From the NCBI GenBank assembly GCA_964368875.1, contig CAYJDG010000057.1, positions 1 through 13,107 on the forward strand: 13,107 nt of DNA, given 5' to 3'. Below, one piece after another: positions 1 to 5,873 of this stretch. The stretch is from CAYJDG01 sp964368875 (GTDB lineage: Bacteria > Pseudomonadota > Alphaproteobacteria > Micavibrionales > Micavibrionaceae). Position numbers and translations under genes: made by a program. How positions within the stretch are numbered: position 1 is the first letter of the stretch; each line of letters begins with the position of its first letter. The notes beneath the pieces are model-generated. The model made no database searches and was not told the DNA's origin. It saw only the letters and a list, made by a program, of their open reading frames with translations.

Positions 1-165
1 GTTAGCAAAGTTGCGGCTGGTGAAAAAATACCGGTAGAGATTTCACCTTATATGCTTAAGAATTTATCCGATACAGAACTCAAAACTGCCCAAGAGCGAG
101 CACGTTTATACATCAGGGAGCATGTCGAGCTTAAAAAACCCGTATGCTCACCAGCAGATTTATAG
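1..165 (+). CDS. 3' end of an unidentified protein (partial)
   Basis: Frame 1 is open from the window edge to TAG at 163-165 and gives the last 54 residues of a protein that starts outside the window. The fragment is charged and hydrophilic, with a predicted helical stretch (SDTELKTAQERARLYIREHV) and a single Cys near the end. I do not recognise a family. It is relatively AT-rich: 24 of the first 60 bases are G or C. The Shine-Dalgarno of the next gene (AGGA, 164-167) overlaps its stop codon, so the two genes are probably co-transcribed and translationally coupled. It could be read-through of non-coding sequence, but the tight junction with the lipoprotein gene argues for a real gene. Confidence 0.55.
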   Translation, partial: VSKVAAGEKIPVEISPYMLKNLSDTELKTAQERARLYIREHVELKKPVCSPADL

Positions 166-174
166 GACACGAAA

Positions 175-708
175 ATGAAACATGTTTTTAAAGCTCTAGT
201 TGTCTCTACCTTCCTCCTCCTATCCGGCTGCATCGAGATTGATGATGTCAGTGCGATGTGGAAGAAAGGGGAGCGTGATCCTGCGCTGGAGGGGATGTGG
301 AGTTATCACAATGAGCAGGACACCAATCAGGAAGTTTACTTTGTGAAGTTCACGCCGGAGAAGGACTATTACCTCGTTGAAACCTTCGACAAGGCCAAGA
401 AGAAGTTCACCGAGGCCGATGCGGTGTTTTATATCAAGACGCTGCATACCGGGAAAAACGCCTATATGCTGACCGGATATCCGCAGGAACCGGATAAGGT
501 CAACGGCATGATCTGGCCGTATCGCATTCAGGGCACGCATCTGGTCACCACCCAGCTGAAGACCTGCGCCAGCTGCAGCAGTGTTAACGACACAACCACC
601 CCGCCCCGGCTGAAAGTTCTGAGCGACGAAATCCTTGGCGAATTCGATGCCGTGCTGGCCGCTTCACCCGAATGGACACCGTGGATGGAAGGCGACAAGC
701 TGCCATAA
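175..708 (+). CDS. Small putative lipoprotein
   Basis: This encodes 177 residues with a type II signal peptide: positive N-terminus (MKHVFK), hydrophobic core (ALVVSTFLLL) and lipobox L-S-G-C with the lipidated Cys at residue 19. The product should be anchored to the inner or outer membrane facing the periplasm; the residues after Cys19 (I-E) do not decide which. The mature part is mixed alpha/beta, rich in aromatic residues, with a C-A-S-C pair at residues 131-134 that could form a disulfide or bind a metal. I recognise no family, so function is unknown. AGGA at 164-167 lies 7 nt before the ATG. The gene sits 58 bp upstream of pgk on the same strand with no terminator between, suggesting an operon, although the two need not share a function. 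Confidence 0.85.
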   Translation: MKHVFKALVVSTFLLLSGCIEIDDVSAMWKKGERDPALEGMWSYHNEQDTNQEVYFVKFTPEKDYYLVETFDKAKKKFTEADAVFYIKTLHTGKNAYMLTGYPQEPDKVNGMIWPYRIQGTHLVTTQLKTCASCSSVNDTTTPPRLKVLSDEILGEFDAVLAASPEWTPWMEGDKLP

Positions 709-754
709 TGCTTGATCCGCAGCGCCCACACAGGTAAAACCCAGTAGAGAATTC

Positions 755-760
755 AAGGAG
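755..760 (+). promoter_or_regulatory. Strong Shine-Dalgarno of pgk
   Basis: AAGGAG lies 6 nt before the ATG at 767. It is the best ribosome binding site in the window and fixes the pgk start. Confidence 0.8.
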
Positions 761-766
761 AGTAAA

Positions 767-1969
767 ATGAGCTTCCAGTCGTTGAAAAATACCGATGTCA
801 AAAACAAGGTCGTGCTGCTGCGCGCCGATCTGAACGTGCCTGCCGAAAACGGCCAGATCACCGACACGACGCGCATCGACCGCCTGAAGCCGACAATCGA
901 CTATCTGGTCAAGAACGGCGCAAAGACTCTGATCATTTCGCATTATGGCCGCCCGAAAGGCGTCACCCCCGAATTTTCGCAAAAATTCATGCTGCCGGCC
1001 CTGAAGCAAAGCTGGGGCGTGGACGTGGCGTTTGCCGAAGATTGTATCGGTGCAACGGCCGAAGCGGCGCGGGACAAATTACAACCGGGACAGGTTCTTC
1101 TGCTGGAGAACGTGCGTTTTCATCCGGGCGAAGAAAAGAATGATCCGGCGTTTACGCGGGACCTGGCGAAACTGGGTGAGCTGTTTGTCAGCGATGCTTT
1201 CTCAGCGGCGCACCGGGCGCATTCCTCAACCGCAGGTCTGGCCGATTTTCTGCCGACAGTTGCAGGGTTCCTCATGGAAGAAGAACTGAACGCACTAAAC
1301 GCGGCCCTTGGCAATCCGGAGCGCCCACTCGCCGCAATCGTCGGCGGGTCCAAAATTTCAACCAAGCTCGATCTGCTCAACAACCTTGTGACCAAGGCCG
1401 ATTTCCTGATCCTTGGCGGTGGTATGGCGACGACGTTTGCCTATGCGATGGGTGCCGAAGTGGGTAAATCGCTGTGTGAACGCGACATGAAGGACCAAGC
1501 ACTGGCGATCATGGAAAAAGCCAAAGCGAGCAAATGTGAAATCGTGTTGCCAGTCGACCGTGTGGCGGTGAAAGAGTTCGGCAAAGGCGTGCCGTTTGAA
1601 TTCGTGCCAGCCGCCAAGGTTCCGGCTGATATGGAAGGCGTGGATATCGGCCCTGACTCGGTTGAACAGGCCGTGCAGAAAATTTGCGGCTGTAAAACCG
1701 TAATCTGGAACGGGCCGATGGGCGTGTTCGAGGTCAAACCGTTCGATGCAGGCACCAATGCGATTGCCGCTGCGGTTGGTTCACTCACCGAAACCGGCGA
1801 GATCATCAGCGTGGCGGGCGGCGGCGATACGGTGTCCGCGCTCGAAAACGCCGGAATCATCGACAAGCTGACATATGTGTCATCTGCGGGTGGTGCGTTC
1901 CTCGAATGGATGGAAGGCAAAACGCTGCCGGGTGTGGCAGCGTTGTCGCAGTCTAAGAAAGCAGCTTAA
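767..1969 (+). CDS. pgk: Phosphoglycerate kinase
   Basis: Phosphoglycerate kinase (EC 2.7.2.3) is a cytosolic glycolytic and gluconeogenic enzyme that transfers phosphate between 1,3-bisphosphoglycerate and ADP, giving 3-phosphoglycerate and ATP. The 400-residue length is usual for a bacterial monomer. Seen in the sequence: the N-domain signature R-A-D-L-N-V-P (19-25, substrate Asp21 and Asn23), Arg36, S-H-Y-G-R-P (59-63), N-V-R-F-H-P-G-E (115-122, Arg117) and A-H-R-A-H (148-152). In the C-domain are the nucleotide-site lysines in G-G-S-K-I-S-T-K (193-200), the G-G-G-M loop (217-220), G-P-M-G-V-F-E (316-322) and the phosphate-binding G-G-G-D-T (351-355). All key residues appear intact. It is probably co-transcribed with the upstream lipoprotein gene; no gapdh or aldolase gene lies next to it here. 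The 34 bp before the convergent DUF2336 gene contain no obvious terminator. Confidence 0.98.
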   Translation: MSFQSLKNTDVKNKVVLLRADLNVPAENGQITDTTRIDRLKPTIDYLVKNGAKTLIISHYGRPKGVTPEFSQKFMLPALKQSWGVDVAFAEDCIGATAEAARDKLQPGQVLLLENVRFHPGEEKNDPAFTRDLAKLGELFVSDAFSAAHRAHSSTAGLADFLPTVAGFLMEEELNALNAALGNPERPLAAIVGGSKISTKLDLLNNLVTKADFLILGGGMATTFAYAMGAEVGKSLCERDMKDQALAIMEKAKASKCEIVLPVDRVAVKEFGKGVPFEFVPAAKVPADMEGVDIGPDSVEQAVQKICGCKTVIWNGPMGVFEVKPFDAGTNAIAAAVGSLTETGEIISVAGGGDTVSALENAGIIDKLTYVSSAGGAFLEWMEGKTLPGVAALSQSKKAA

Positions 1970-2003
1970 GACTAACTTCCCCCCGGAAATCAGACAGGCT
2001 TGA

Positions 2004-3122
2004 TTATTTAGGGCAACCGCGCAGCAGACGCTGGGCCAGATCGCTGGTGATGCGATCGAAATAGGCATGCGCGCGTTGCAGGTCTTCCTGCTCGACGACA
2101 TCGTCTTCCATCGACATGCGCCGCGTCATCATAAACATCGCAATGAAATCTTCCTTGCTTATGCCATTGGCGCGGGCGACGAGCGCGAGGCCCTGCCCTT
2201 GCGACTGGCGCAGGAACGAAATAATCACCGACGGCGGCAGGCCGGCATAGCGGGCAAGCTGCGCAACGAAGGACTGGTGCTGGCCACGGCGAAGCGTGTT
2301 CAGCATCAATTCGACATTGAGCTGACCCTTGGAGCCGAAGAGTTCGGCGGCCTTGAGCATCGCAGGTGTCGGAATATAGGTATCTTCGAGCGGTCCCTTG
2401 GTAAATTCGGTAAGGACATCATCGACCACGGCAGCGACTTGTTTCGCTTCGATGGCGTAATGAGTCTCGATGAATTTTTTGAGATCGTCGGCAACGTATT
2501 GATAAAGTTTGCGCGCGATATCCTGCGGCAGCTCTTCCCGTTGCAGCAACGGCCGGGCGATTTTCTCGTCGTTACAGGCCAGATCGGCAAGGATCGCCTG
2601 CGCGTTCTGGGTCAGCGCGGAGCTGTCGTTCTCAACCAGCACGCGGGCCGTTTCCGGATCGCGGGTTTCAGCGAGTTTATCAACCACGACGGCGTTGAGA
2701 TTCGCACGCGCGGCAATCGCCTGCCAGTAAGCCGAGTCGTGGGCCTGAATAATATAGAGTAAATCGTAATCGTTGAGGACCTTGCTGTGGCGCAGGACCG
2801 GTTCCGCGACATCAATCTCTTCTTCGGTCAGGCGCAGCACCAGACGAAGCGGTGCATTGTCCATGATCGAGAGGCGATCAGCGAGCGCGCATTTCAAATC
2901 GTGCTCGGCCTGACGGATCAGGCTGATGAGGATATCGGCAACCAGTTCCTGTTCGGATGGCTTCGATGAAATTTCAAGAATGCCGGAAATGATTTCGCAG
3001 AGCTCCTGACGCGCTGTCGGGCTCTTATCTTCCGCAAGTTTGTACATACGATGCGTGTCATACAACTGTACCAGTAACGGCGTTACTGGCTGATGCGGAG
3101 GCTGATACAATGAATTAGTCAT
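2004..3122 (-). CDS. DUF2336 domain protein
   Basis: This 372-residue, almost wholly helical protein has the features of the alphaproteobacterial DUF2336 family: amphipathic helix pairs resembling HEAT-like repeats (for example around residues 60-150, with R-Q-A-E-H-D-L-K-C-A-L-A-D-R-L and L-R-L-T-E-E-E-I-D-V-A-E-P-V-L-R) and a C-terminal helical region (250-360). There is no signal peptide or membrane segment, so it is probably cytosolic. Members of the family have no established biochemical role; repeat architecture suggests protein-protein interaction, which is inference. On the minus strand AAGGGA (3136-3131) sits 8 nt before the ATG and supports this start. It is convergent with pgk and divergent from the small gene at 3403, with which it shares a 280-bp intergenic region. 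Long plus-strand ORFs inside it are shadows. Confidence 0.85.
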   Translation of the reverse strand: MTNSLYQPPHQPVTPLLVQLYDTHRMYKLAEDKSPTARQELCEIISGILEISSKPSEQELVADILISLIRQAEHDLKCALADRLSIMDNAPLRLVLRLTEEEIDVAEPVLRHSKVLNDYDLLYIIQAHDSAYWQAIAARANLNAVVVDKLAETRDPETARVLVENDSSALTQNAQAILADLACNDEKIARPLLQREELPQDIARKLYQYVADDLKKFIETHYAIEAKQVAAVVDDVLTEFTKGPLEDTYIPTPAMLKAAELFGSKGQLNVELMLNTLRRGQHQSFVAQLARYAGLPPSVIISFLRQSQGQGLALVARANGISKEDFIAMFMMTRRMSMEDDVVEQEDLQRAHAYFDRITSDLAQRLLRGCPK

Positions 3123-3402
3123 GCGGTCTTTCCCTTACCCAAAATACGTCCACTCTGAGCCCGGAAACCGCCGCAGGTCCGGTATGTTTTATTTTCTTTT
3201 TTTCACACACTCTTACCTTCAGTCTCTCATGCAAACATTGCCAAGAAGTAAAGATATGAAAATGAATCTTTCCTTAACGCGATTCGTCCACAGGAGCAGA
3301 AAGACCTAGAGTTGCAAGGGATTTATCTCGAAAACTGTTTATTAAGGATTTTGGCTTATCCTTAGAATCGGGATAAAAAATAAGGGAGCTAGAGAATCTT
3401 CC
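3123..3402. promoter_or_regulatory. Divergent intergenic region with GANTC cluster
   Basis: This 280-bp region separates the DUF2336 gene (-) from the 88-aa gene (+). It is AT-rich with a poly-T stretch near 3190-3203. Four GANTC sites lie at 3264-3268, 3281-3285, 3365-3369 and 3394-3398. GANTC is the target of the cell-cycle methylase CcrM in Alphaproteobacteria. TTAA half-sites occur at 3274-3277 and 3342-3345, but there is no complete TTAA-N7-TTAA CtrA box. A weak promoter-like pair is TTGGCT (3351-3356) with TAAAAA (3374-3379), 17 nt apart. No confident promoter can be named. Confidence 0.4.
3343..3364. repeat. Perfect 7-bp inverted repeat, possible operator
   Basis: TAAGGAT (3343-3349) and ATCCTTA (3358-3364) form perfect arms around an 8-nt spacer, 39 nt before the start of the 88-aa gene. 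The 22-bp dyad has the spacing of a dimeric regulator site, or could form a short RNA hairpin. It overlaps the only promoter-like hexamer pair seen there. No known motif is matched with confidence. Confidence 0.45.
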
Positions 3403-3669
3403 ATGGGGCCATCGTCCATCACGACACCACCTGCAATTAGTACCCAAAGCCGCGTCGATCAGACGGGGCCGCAGCTTCGTAATGAAAAGGCTCTGAAAGA
3501 AAAACTCGACCTGGTCAAGCCGCAAGGCACGAGCGCTGCCCGCTCCCAGAAAACCGAAACACGCAACTACGAAGAGTCTCAGCAACTCATCGCCAACAAC
3601 GAAAATCAAAAAGACAGTCAGGTCCGCACCGGCCAGAAACGTGGCAGCCTGCTTGACGTCTCCGTTTAA
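3403..3669 (+). CDS. Small disordered hypothetical protein
   Basis: This encodes 88 residues rich in Q, S, T, N, K and R with few hydrophobic residues, so it is probably intrinsically disordered. The middle (L-R-N-E-K-A-L-K-E-K-L-D-L-V-K, residues 25-39) could form one amphipathic helix, and the C-terminus R-G-S-L-L-D-V-S-V is the only apolar patch. It has no signal peptide, transmembrane segment or cysteine. I recognise no family. Support for a real gene is its own 5' region, no other in-frame start nearby, and a strong terminator starting 26 bp after the stop. The purine-rich GGGAG (3384-3388) is 14 nt from the ATG, longer than ideal, so the start is less certain than the frame. It stands alone between the divergent DUF2336 gene and the convergent amn. 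Confidence 0.65.
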   Translation: MGPSSITTPPAISTQSRVDQTGPQLRNEKALKEKLDLVKPQGTSAARSQKTETRNYEESQQLIANNENQKDSQVRTGQKRGSLLDVSV

Positions 3670-3694
3670 AAGTTTTCCTCTCCTCTCTTTGACT

Positions 3695-3719
3695 AAAGCC
3701 CGGCTTGCCGGGCTTTTTT
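3695..3719 (+). terminator. Rho-independent terminator
   Basis: AAAGCCCGG (3695-3703), loop CTTG (3704-3707) and CCGGGCTTT (3708-3716) form a 9-bp GC-rich stem running into a six-T tract (3714-3719). It ends the 88-aa gene. On the other strand only three Us follow the stem, so it may terminate amn less efficiently. Confidence 0.9.
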
Positions 3720-3727
3720 CTTGAGAG

Positions 3728-5266
3728 TTACTGGAAGGCGACTTCGTTGAAGCTACGCAGTTTGCGGCTGTGGAGTTTTTCGTCGCCGATGTCGCGGAGA
3801 AGCGCCATGGCGAGAAGCCCGATCTGGAGATGCTGCTCGACGCGGTTGCGGTAGAAGGTCTCGGCCATGCCGGGGAGCTTCAGGACACCGTGGAGAGGTT
3901 TATCGGAGACACACAGCAGCGTCCCATACGGCACGCGGAAGCGGAAACCGTTGGCGGCAATGGTGCCGGACTCCATATCGAGCGCAATCGCCCTGCTCTG
4001 GCTTAAGCGGGCATTCTTGCGGATATTGGGGCGAAGCTCCCAGTTGCGGTCATCGACCGTCGCGACCGTACCGGTGCGCATGATTTTCTTGAGGTTATAG
4101 CCCTTGAGGCCAGTCACCTGCTCCACCGCCTGCTCCAGAGCGAGCTGGATTTCAGACAGGGCCGGAATCGGGATGCTTGGGTGCAGATCGCGGAACAGGA
4201 CGTTGTCTTCGCGCAGATACCCATGGGCGAGGACATAGTCGCCAAGGTTCTGGCTGTCGCGCAAGCCGGCGCAGTGACCCAGCATGATCCACGCATGAGG
4301 CCGTAAAACGGCGATATGGTCGGTGATAGTCTTGGCGTTGGACGGACCGACACCGATATTGACCATGGTGATGCCGGAGCCATCGGCGCGTTTCAAATGA
4401 TAGGCCGGCATCTGCGGCATGCGGCGGAGCGTTTCCCCGGCGCTGTCGGCGGGAGCCTTCGGCAGGTTCTTGTTATGGGTGACACGGTTGCCGGGCTCGA
4501 CGAAGGCCGTGTAATCAAGGCGCGATTTGCGCACGGCGGCACTGTCGGACCGGGTCATGATCTGCTGGCAGATCTTGATGAACTCATCGATATAGAACTG
4601 GTAGTTGGTGAAAATCACATAGTTCTGGAAGTGCTCGGCCTTGGTCGCGGTGTAATGCTTGAGGCGCAGGAGCGACAGATCGACACGCGGCGCAGTGAAC
4701 AGCGCGAGCGGAGCCGGATCTTTCTCACCGACCTGAAACGTGCCATTGGCGATTTCGTCGTCCATGATCGAGAGATCGGGCTGGTCGAAGAGATCGGCGA
4801 GCGCTTCCATATGCTCGGGCGTGAGGTCTTTCTCAAGGTGGAAATCCTCACCCAGCACGAAATGCAGCGGCATCGGCGTGGTGCTGACCCCGACTTCGAC
4901 GTCGGTCTTGTGGTTTTCCAGCAGGAGCTTGATCTGTTCGGTGTAATAGCGGCCAAAAATATCGGGGCGCGTCAACGTCGTCTGGTACGTGCCGGGGCGC
5001 ATGACGAAGCCATAGGCCATACGGCTTTGCACCCGGCGCACATGATCGACCTTGAGCCGCAGATACGGATAGCATGCGGTGTAGCGTTCTGTGCGCGCAT
5101 CGGCGGAGCCGGAGCCGAATTCATCGAAACTGCGGCGCAGATGCGCGACCCCTGTATCATAAATATCCTTGATCGCCGCAAAGGCGTCATCGGCATTATT
5201 GAAGGTCTGCGGTTTCTGGGGGGTAGGCTTGGACTTTGGAGACTTGGACATAGGAGATTGTACCAT
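3728..5266 (-). CDS. amn: AMP nucleosidase
   Basis: AMP nucleosidase (EC 3.2.2.4) hydrolyses AMP to adenine and ribose 5-phosphate in the cytosol and helps regulate purine nucleotide levels. With ATG at 5266 the protein has 512 residues, against 484 in E. coli Amn as I recall it. The N-terminal AMN domain is visible (T-Y-Q-T-T-L-T-R-P-D-I-F near 93-104). The phosphorylase-like catalytic domain carries N-I-G-V-G-P-S-N-A-K (303-312), G-T-V-A-T-V-D-D-R-N-W-E-L-R (399-412), the purine-nucleoside motif A-L-D-M-E-S (429-434) and V-S-D-K-P-L-H-G (453-460) with the likely catalytic Asp455. It ends with H-S-R-K-L-R-S-F-N-E, close to the E. coli end. The start is uncertain: TTG 5320, ATG 5266 and ATG 5251 are in frame and none has a good Shine-Dalgarno. 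Homology to E. coli begins about 20 residues after ATG 5266, and a promoter-like pair near 5329-5357 disfavours TTG 5320. Confidence 0.95.
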   Translation of the reverse strand: MVQSPMSKSPKSKPTPQKPQTFNNADDAFAAIKDIYDTGVAHLRRSFDEFGSGSADARTERYTACYPYLRLKVDHVRRVQSRMAYGFVMRPGTYQTTLTRPDIFGRYYTEQIKLLLENHKTDVEVGVSTTPMPLHFVLGEDFHLEKDLTPEHMEALADLFDQPDLSIMDDEIANGTFQVGEKDPAPLALFTAPRVDLSLLRLKHYTATKAEHFQNYVIFTNYQFYIDEFIKICQQIMTRSDSAAVRKSRLDYTAFVEPGNRVTHNKNLPKAPADSAGETLRRMPQMPAYHLKRADGSGITMVNIGVGPSNAKTITDHIAVLRPHAWIMLGHCAGLRDSQNLGDYVLAHGYLREDNVLFRDLHPSIPIPALSEIQLALEQAVEQVTGLKGYNLKKIMRTGTVATVDDRNWELRPNIRKNARLSQSRAIALDMESGTIAANGFRFRVPYGTLLCVSDKPLHGVLKLPGMAETFYRNRVEQHLQIGLLAMALLRDIGDEKLHSRKLRSFNEVAFQ

Positions 5267-5328
5267 AAAGGGGGTTTTGCGTCTATCCTTGGGGGTGAAC
5301 GCCGCAGGAATGCACAGCAAGGCCAGCC

Positions 5329-5357
5329 TAAATATGACTTTTGGACGGCACAGACAA
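5329..5357 (-). promoter_or_regulatory. Possible amn promoter
   Basis: On the minus strand TTGTCT (5357-5352) and TATTTA (5334-5329) are 17 nt apart, a fair but imperfect sigma-70 type pair. Transcription would begin near 5322, leaving a leader of about 55 nt before ATG 5266. Similarity to consensus is moderate, so this is a candidate only. Confidence 0.3.
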
Positions 5358-5402
5358 TAGATTAAGAATATCAGGTCATAATATTAAAACGGGGATCGTA
5401 AG

Positions 5403-5762
5403 ATGGCTTTCGTAAATGAAAAGGATAAAAACAGAACAATAGATTATGAGCGAAATGTAACTTTAACCTACAGTGGGTCTAAGCATGCTGATGGGCACAT
5501 GTACACATTTTTTGAATTGCGTTGGAATGATCTTGCTATCGCCATGAGCGCAATTATAGAAATGATTGTGATTGATGATAAGCGTGACATCAACTGGAAT
5601 ATTCTCACAATTTCCTGCCATCCCTCGCCCTCCAAAAGCCAGAAGGAAATTCAGGATTTAGTTCAAGAGGCGTTAGAGGCTTATGGTTATCTATATACGC
5701 ACGAAAACCTAAAAAGGGTTGAGGTTGTTTTTGATAAAAATCTGAAATTTAGATCGATATAA
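5403..5762 (+). CDS. AT-rich orphan hypothetical protein
   Basis: This encodes 119 residues with no signal peptide or clear membrane span. The pattern suggests a small alpha/beta fold: strands around T-L-T-Y-S-G and N-I-L-T-I-S-C-H, helices around L-A-I-A-M-S-A-I-I-E-M-I and K-E-I-Q-D-L-V-Q-E-A-L-E-A-Y, and a final strand R-V-E-V-V-F-D. I do not recognise a family. GGGGA (5391-5395) lies 7 nt before the ATG. Base composition is unlike the neighbours: four 60-base blocks counted here have 30, 42, 37 and 38% GC, against 58% in a block of pgk. Codons end often in A or T. This fits recent acquisition by transfer, though no mobile element is visible beside it. It is divergent from amn. Confidence 0.7.
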   Translation: MAFVNEKDKNRTIDYERNVTLTYSGSKHADGHMYTFFELRWNDLAIAMSAIIEMIVIDDKRDINWNILTISCHPSPSKSQKEIQDLVQEALEAYGYLYTHENLKRVEVVFDKNLKFRSI

Positions 5763-5873
5763 TCAAAGTTATCAGATGAGACTGAATGTCTGTCCGAGCA
5801 CGTGCGGCTAGAGCACCCGCCGGAGACTTATGTAATTCAGCCATTGTTAATTCGTGTTCTCTAATCTAACGGC

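Noticed and set aside
584..1009. 141-codon open frame on the minus strand
   Set aside because: Antisense to the end of the lipoprotein gene and the start of pgk; a shadow frame.
2067..2762. 231-codon open frame on the plus strand
   Set aside because: Antisense to the DUF2336 gene, with no domain or convincing ribosome binding site.
3121..3309. 62-codon plus-strand frame in the 280-bp intergenic region
   Set aside because: Its start overlaps the DUF2336 start region, it lacks a Shine-Dalgarno, and the translation (runs of F and S) looks like translated non-coding sequence.
3264..3356. CtrA binding box
   Set aside because: Only single TTAA half-sites are present; none has a second TTAA seven bases away.
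4316..5365. 349-codon open frame on the plus strand
   Set aside because: It lies entirely antisense to amn, whose family motifs are unambiguous; the translation has no recognisable domain and reflects GC-rich codon periodicity.
5763..5873. Possible tRNA or small RNA before the autotransporter
   Set aside because: Only a 4-bp stem (GTGC/GCAC) was seen; no cloverleaf, T-loop or terminator could be built.
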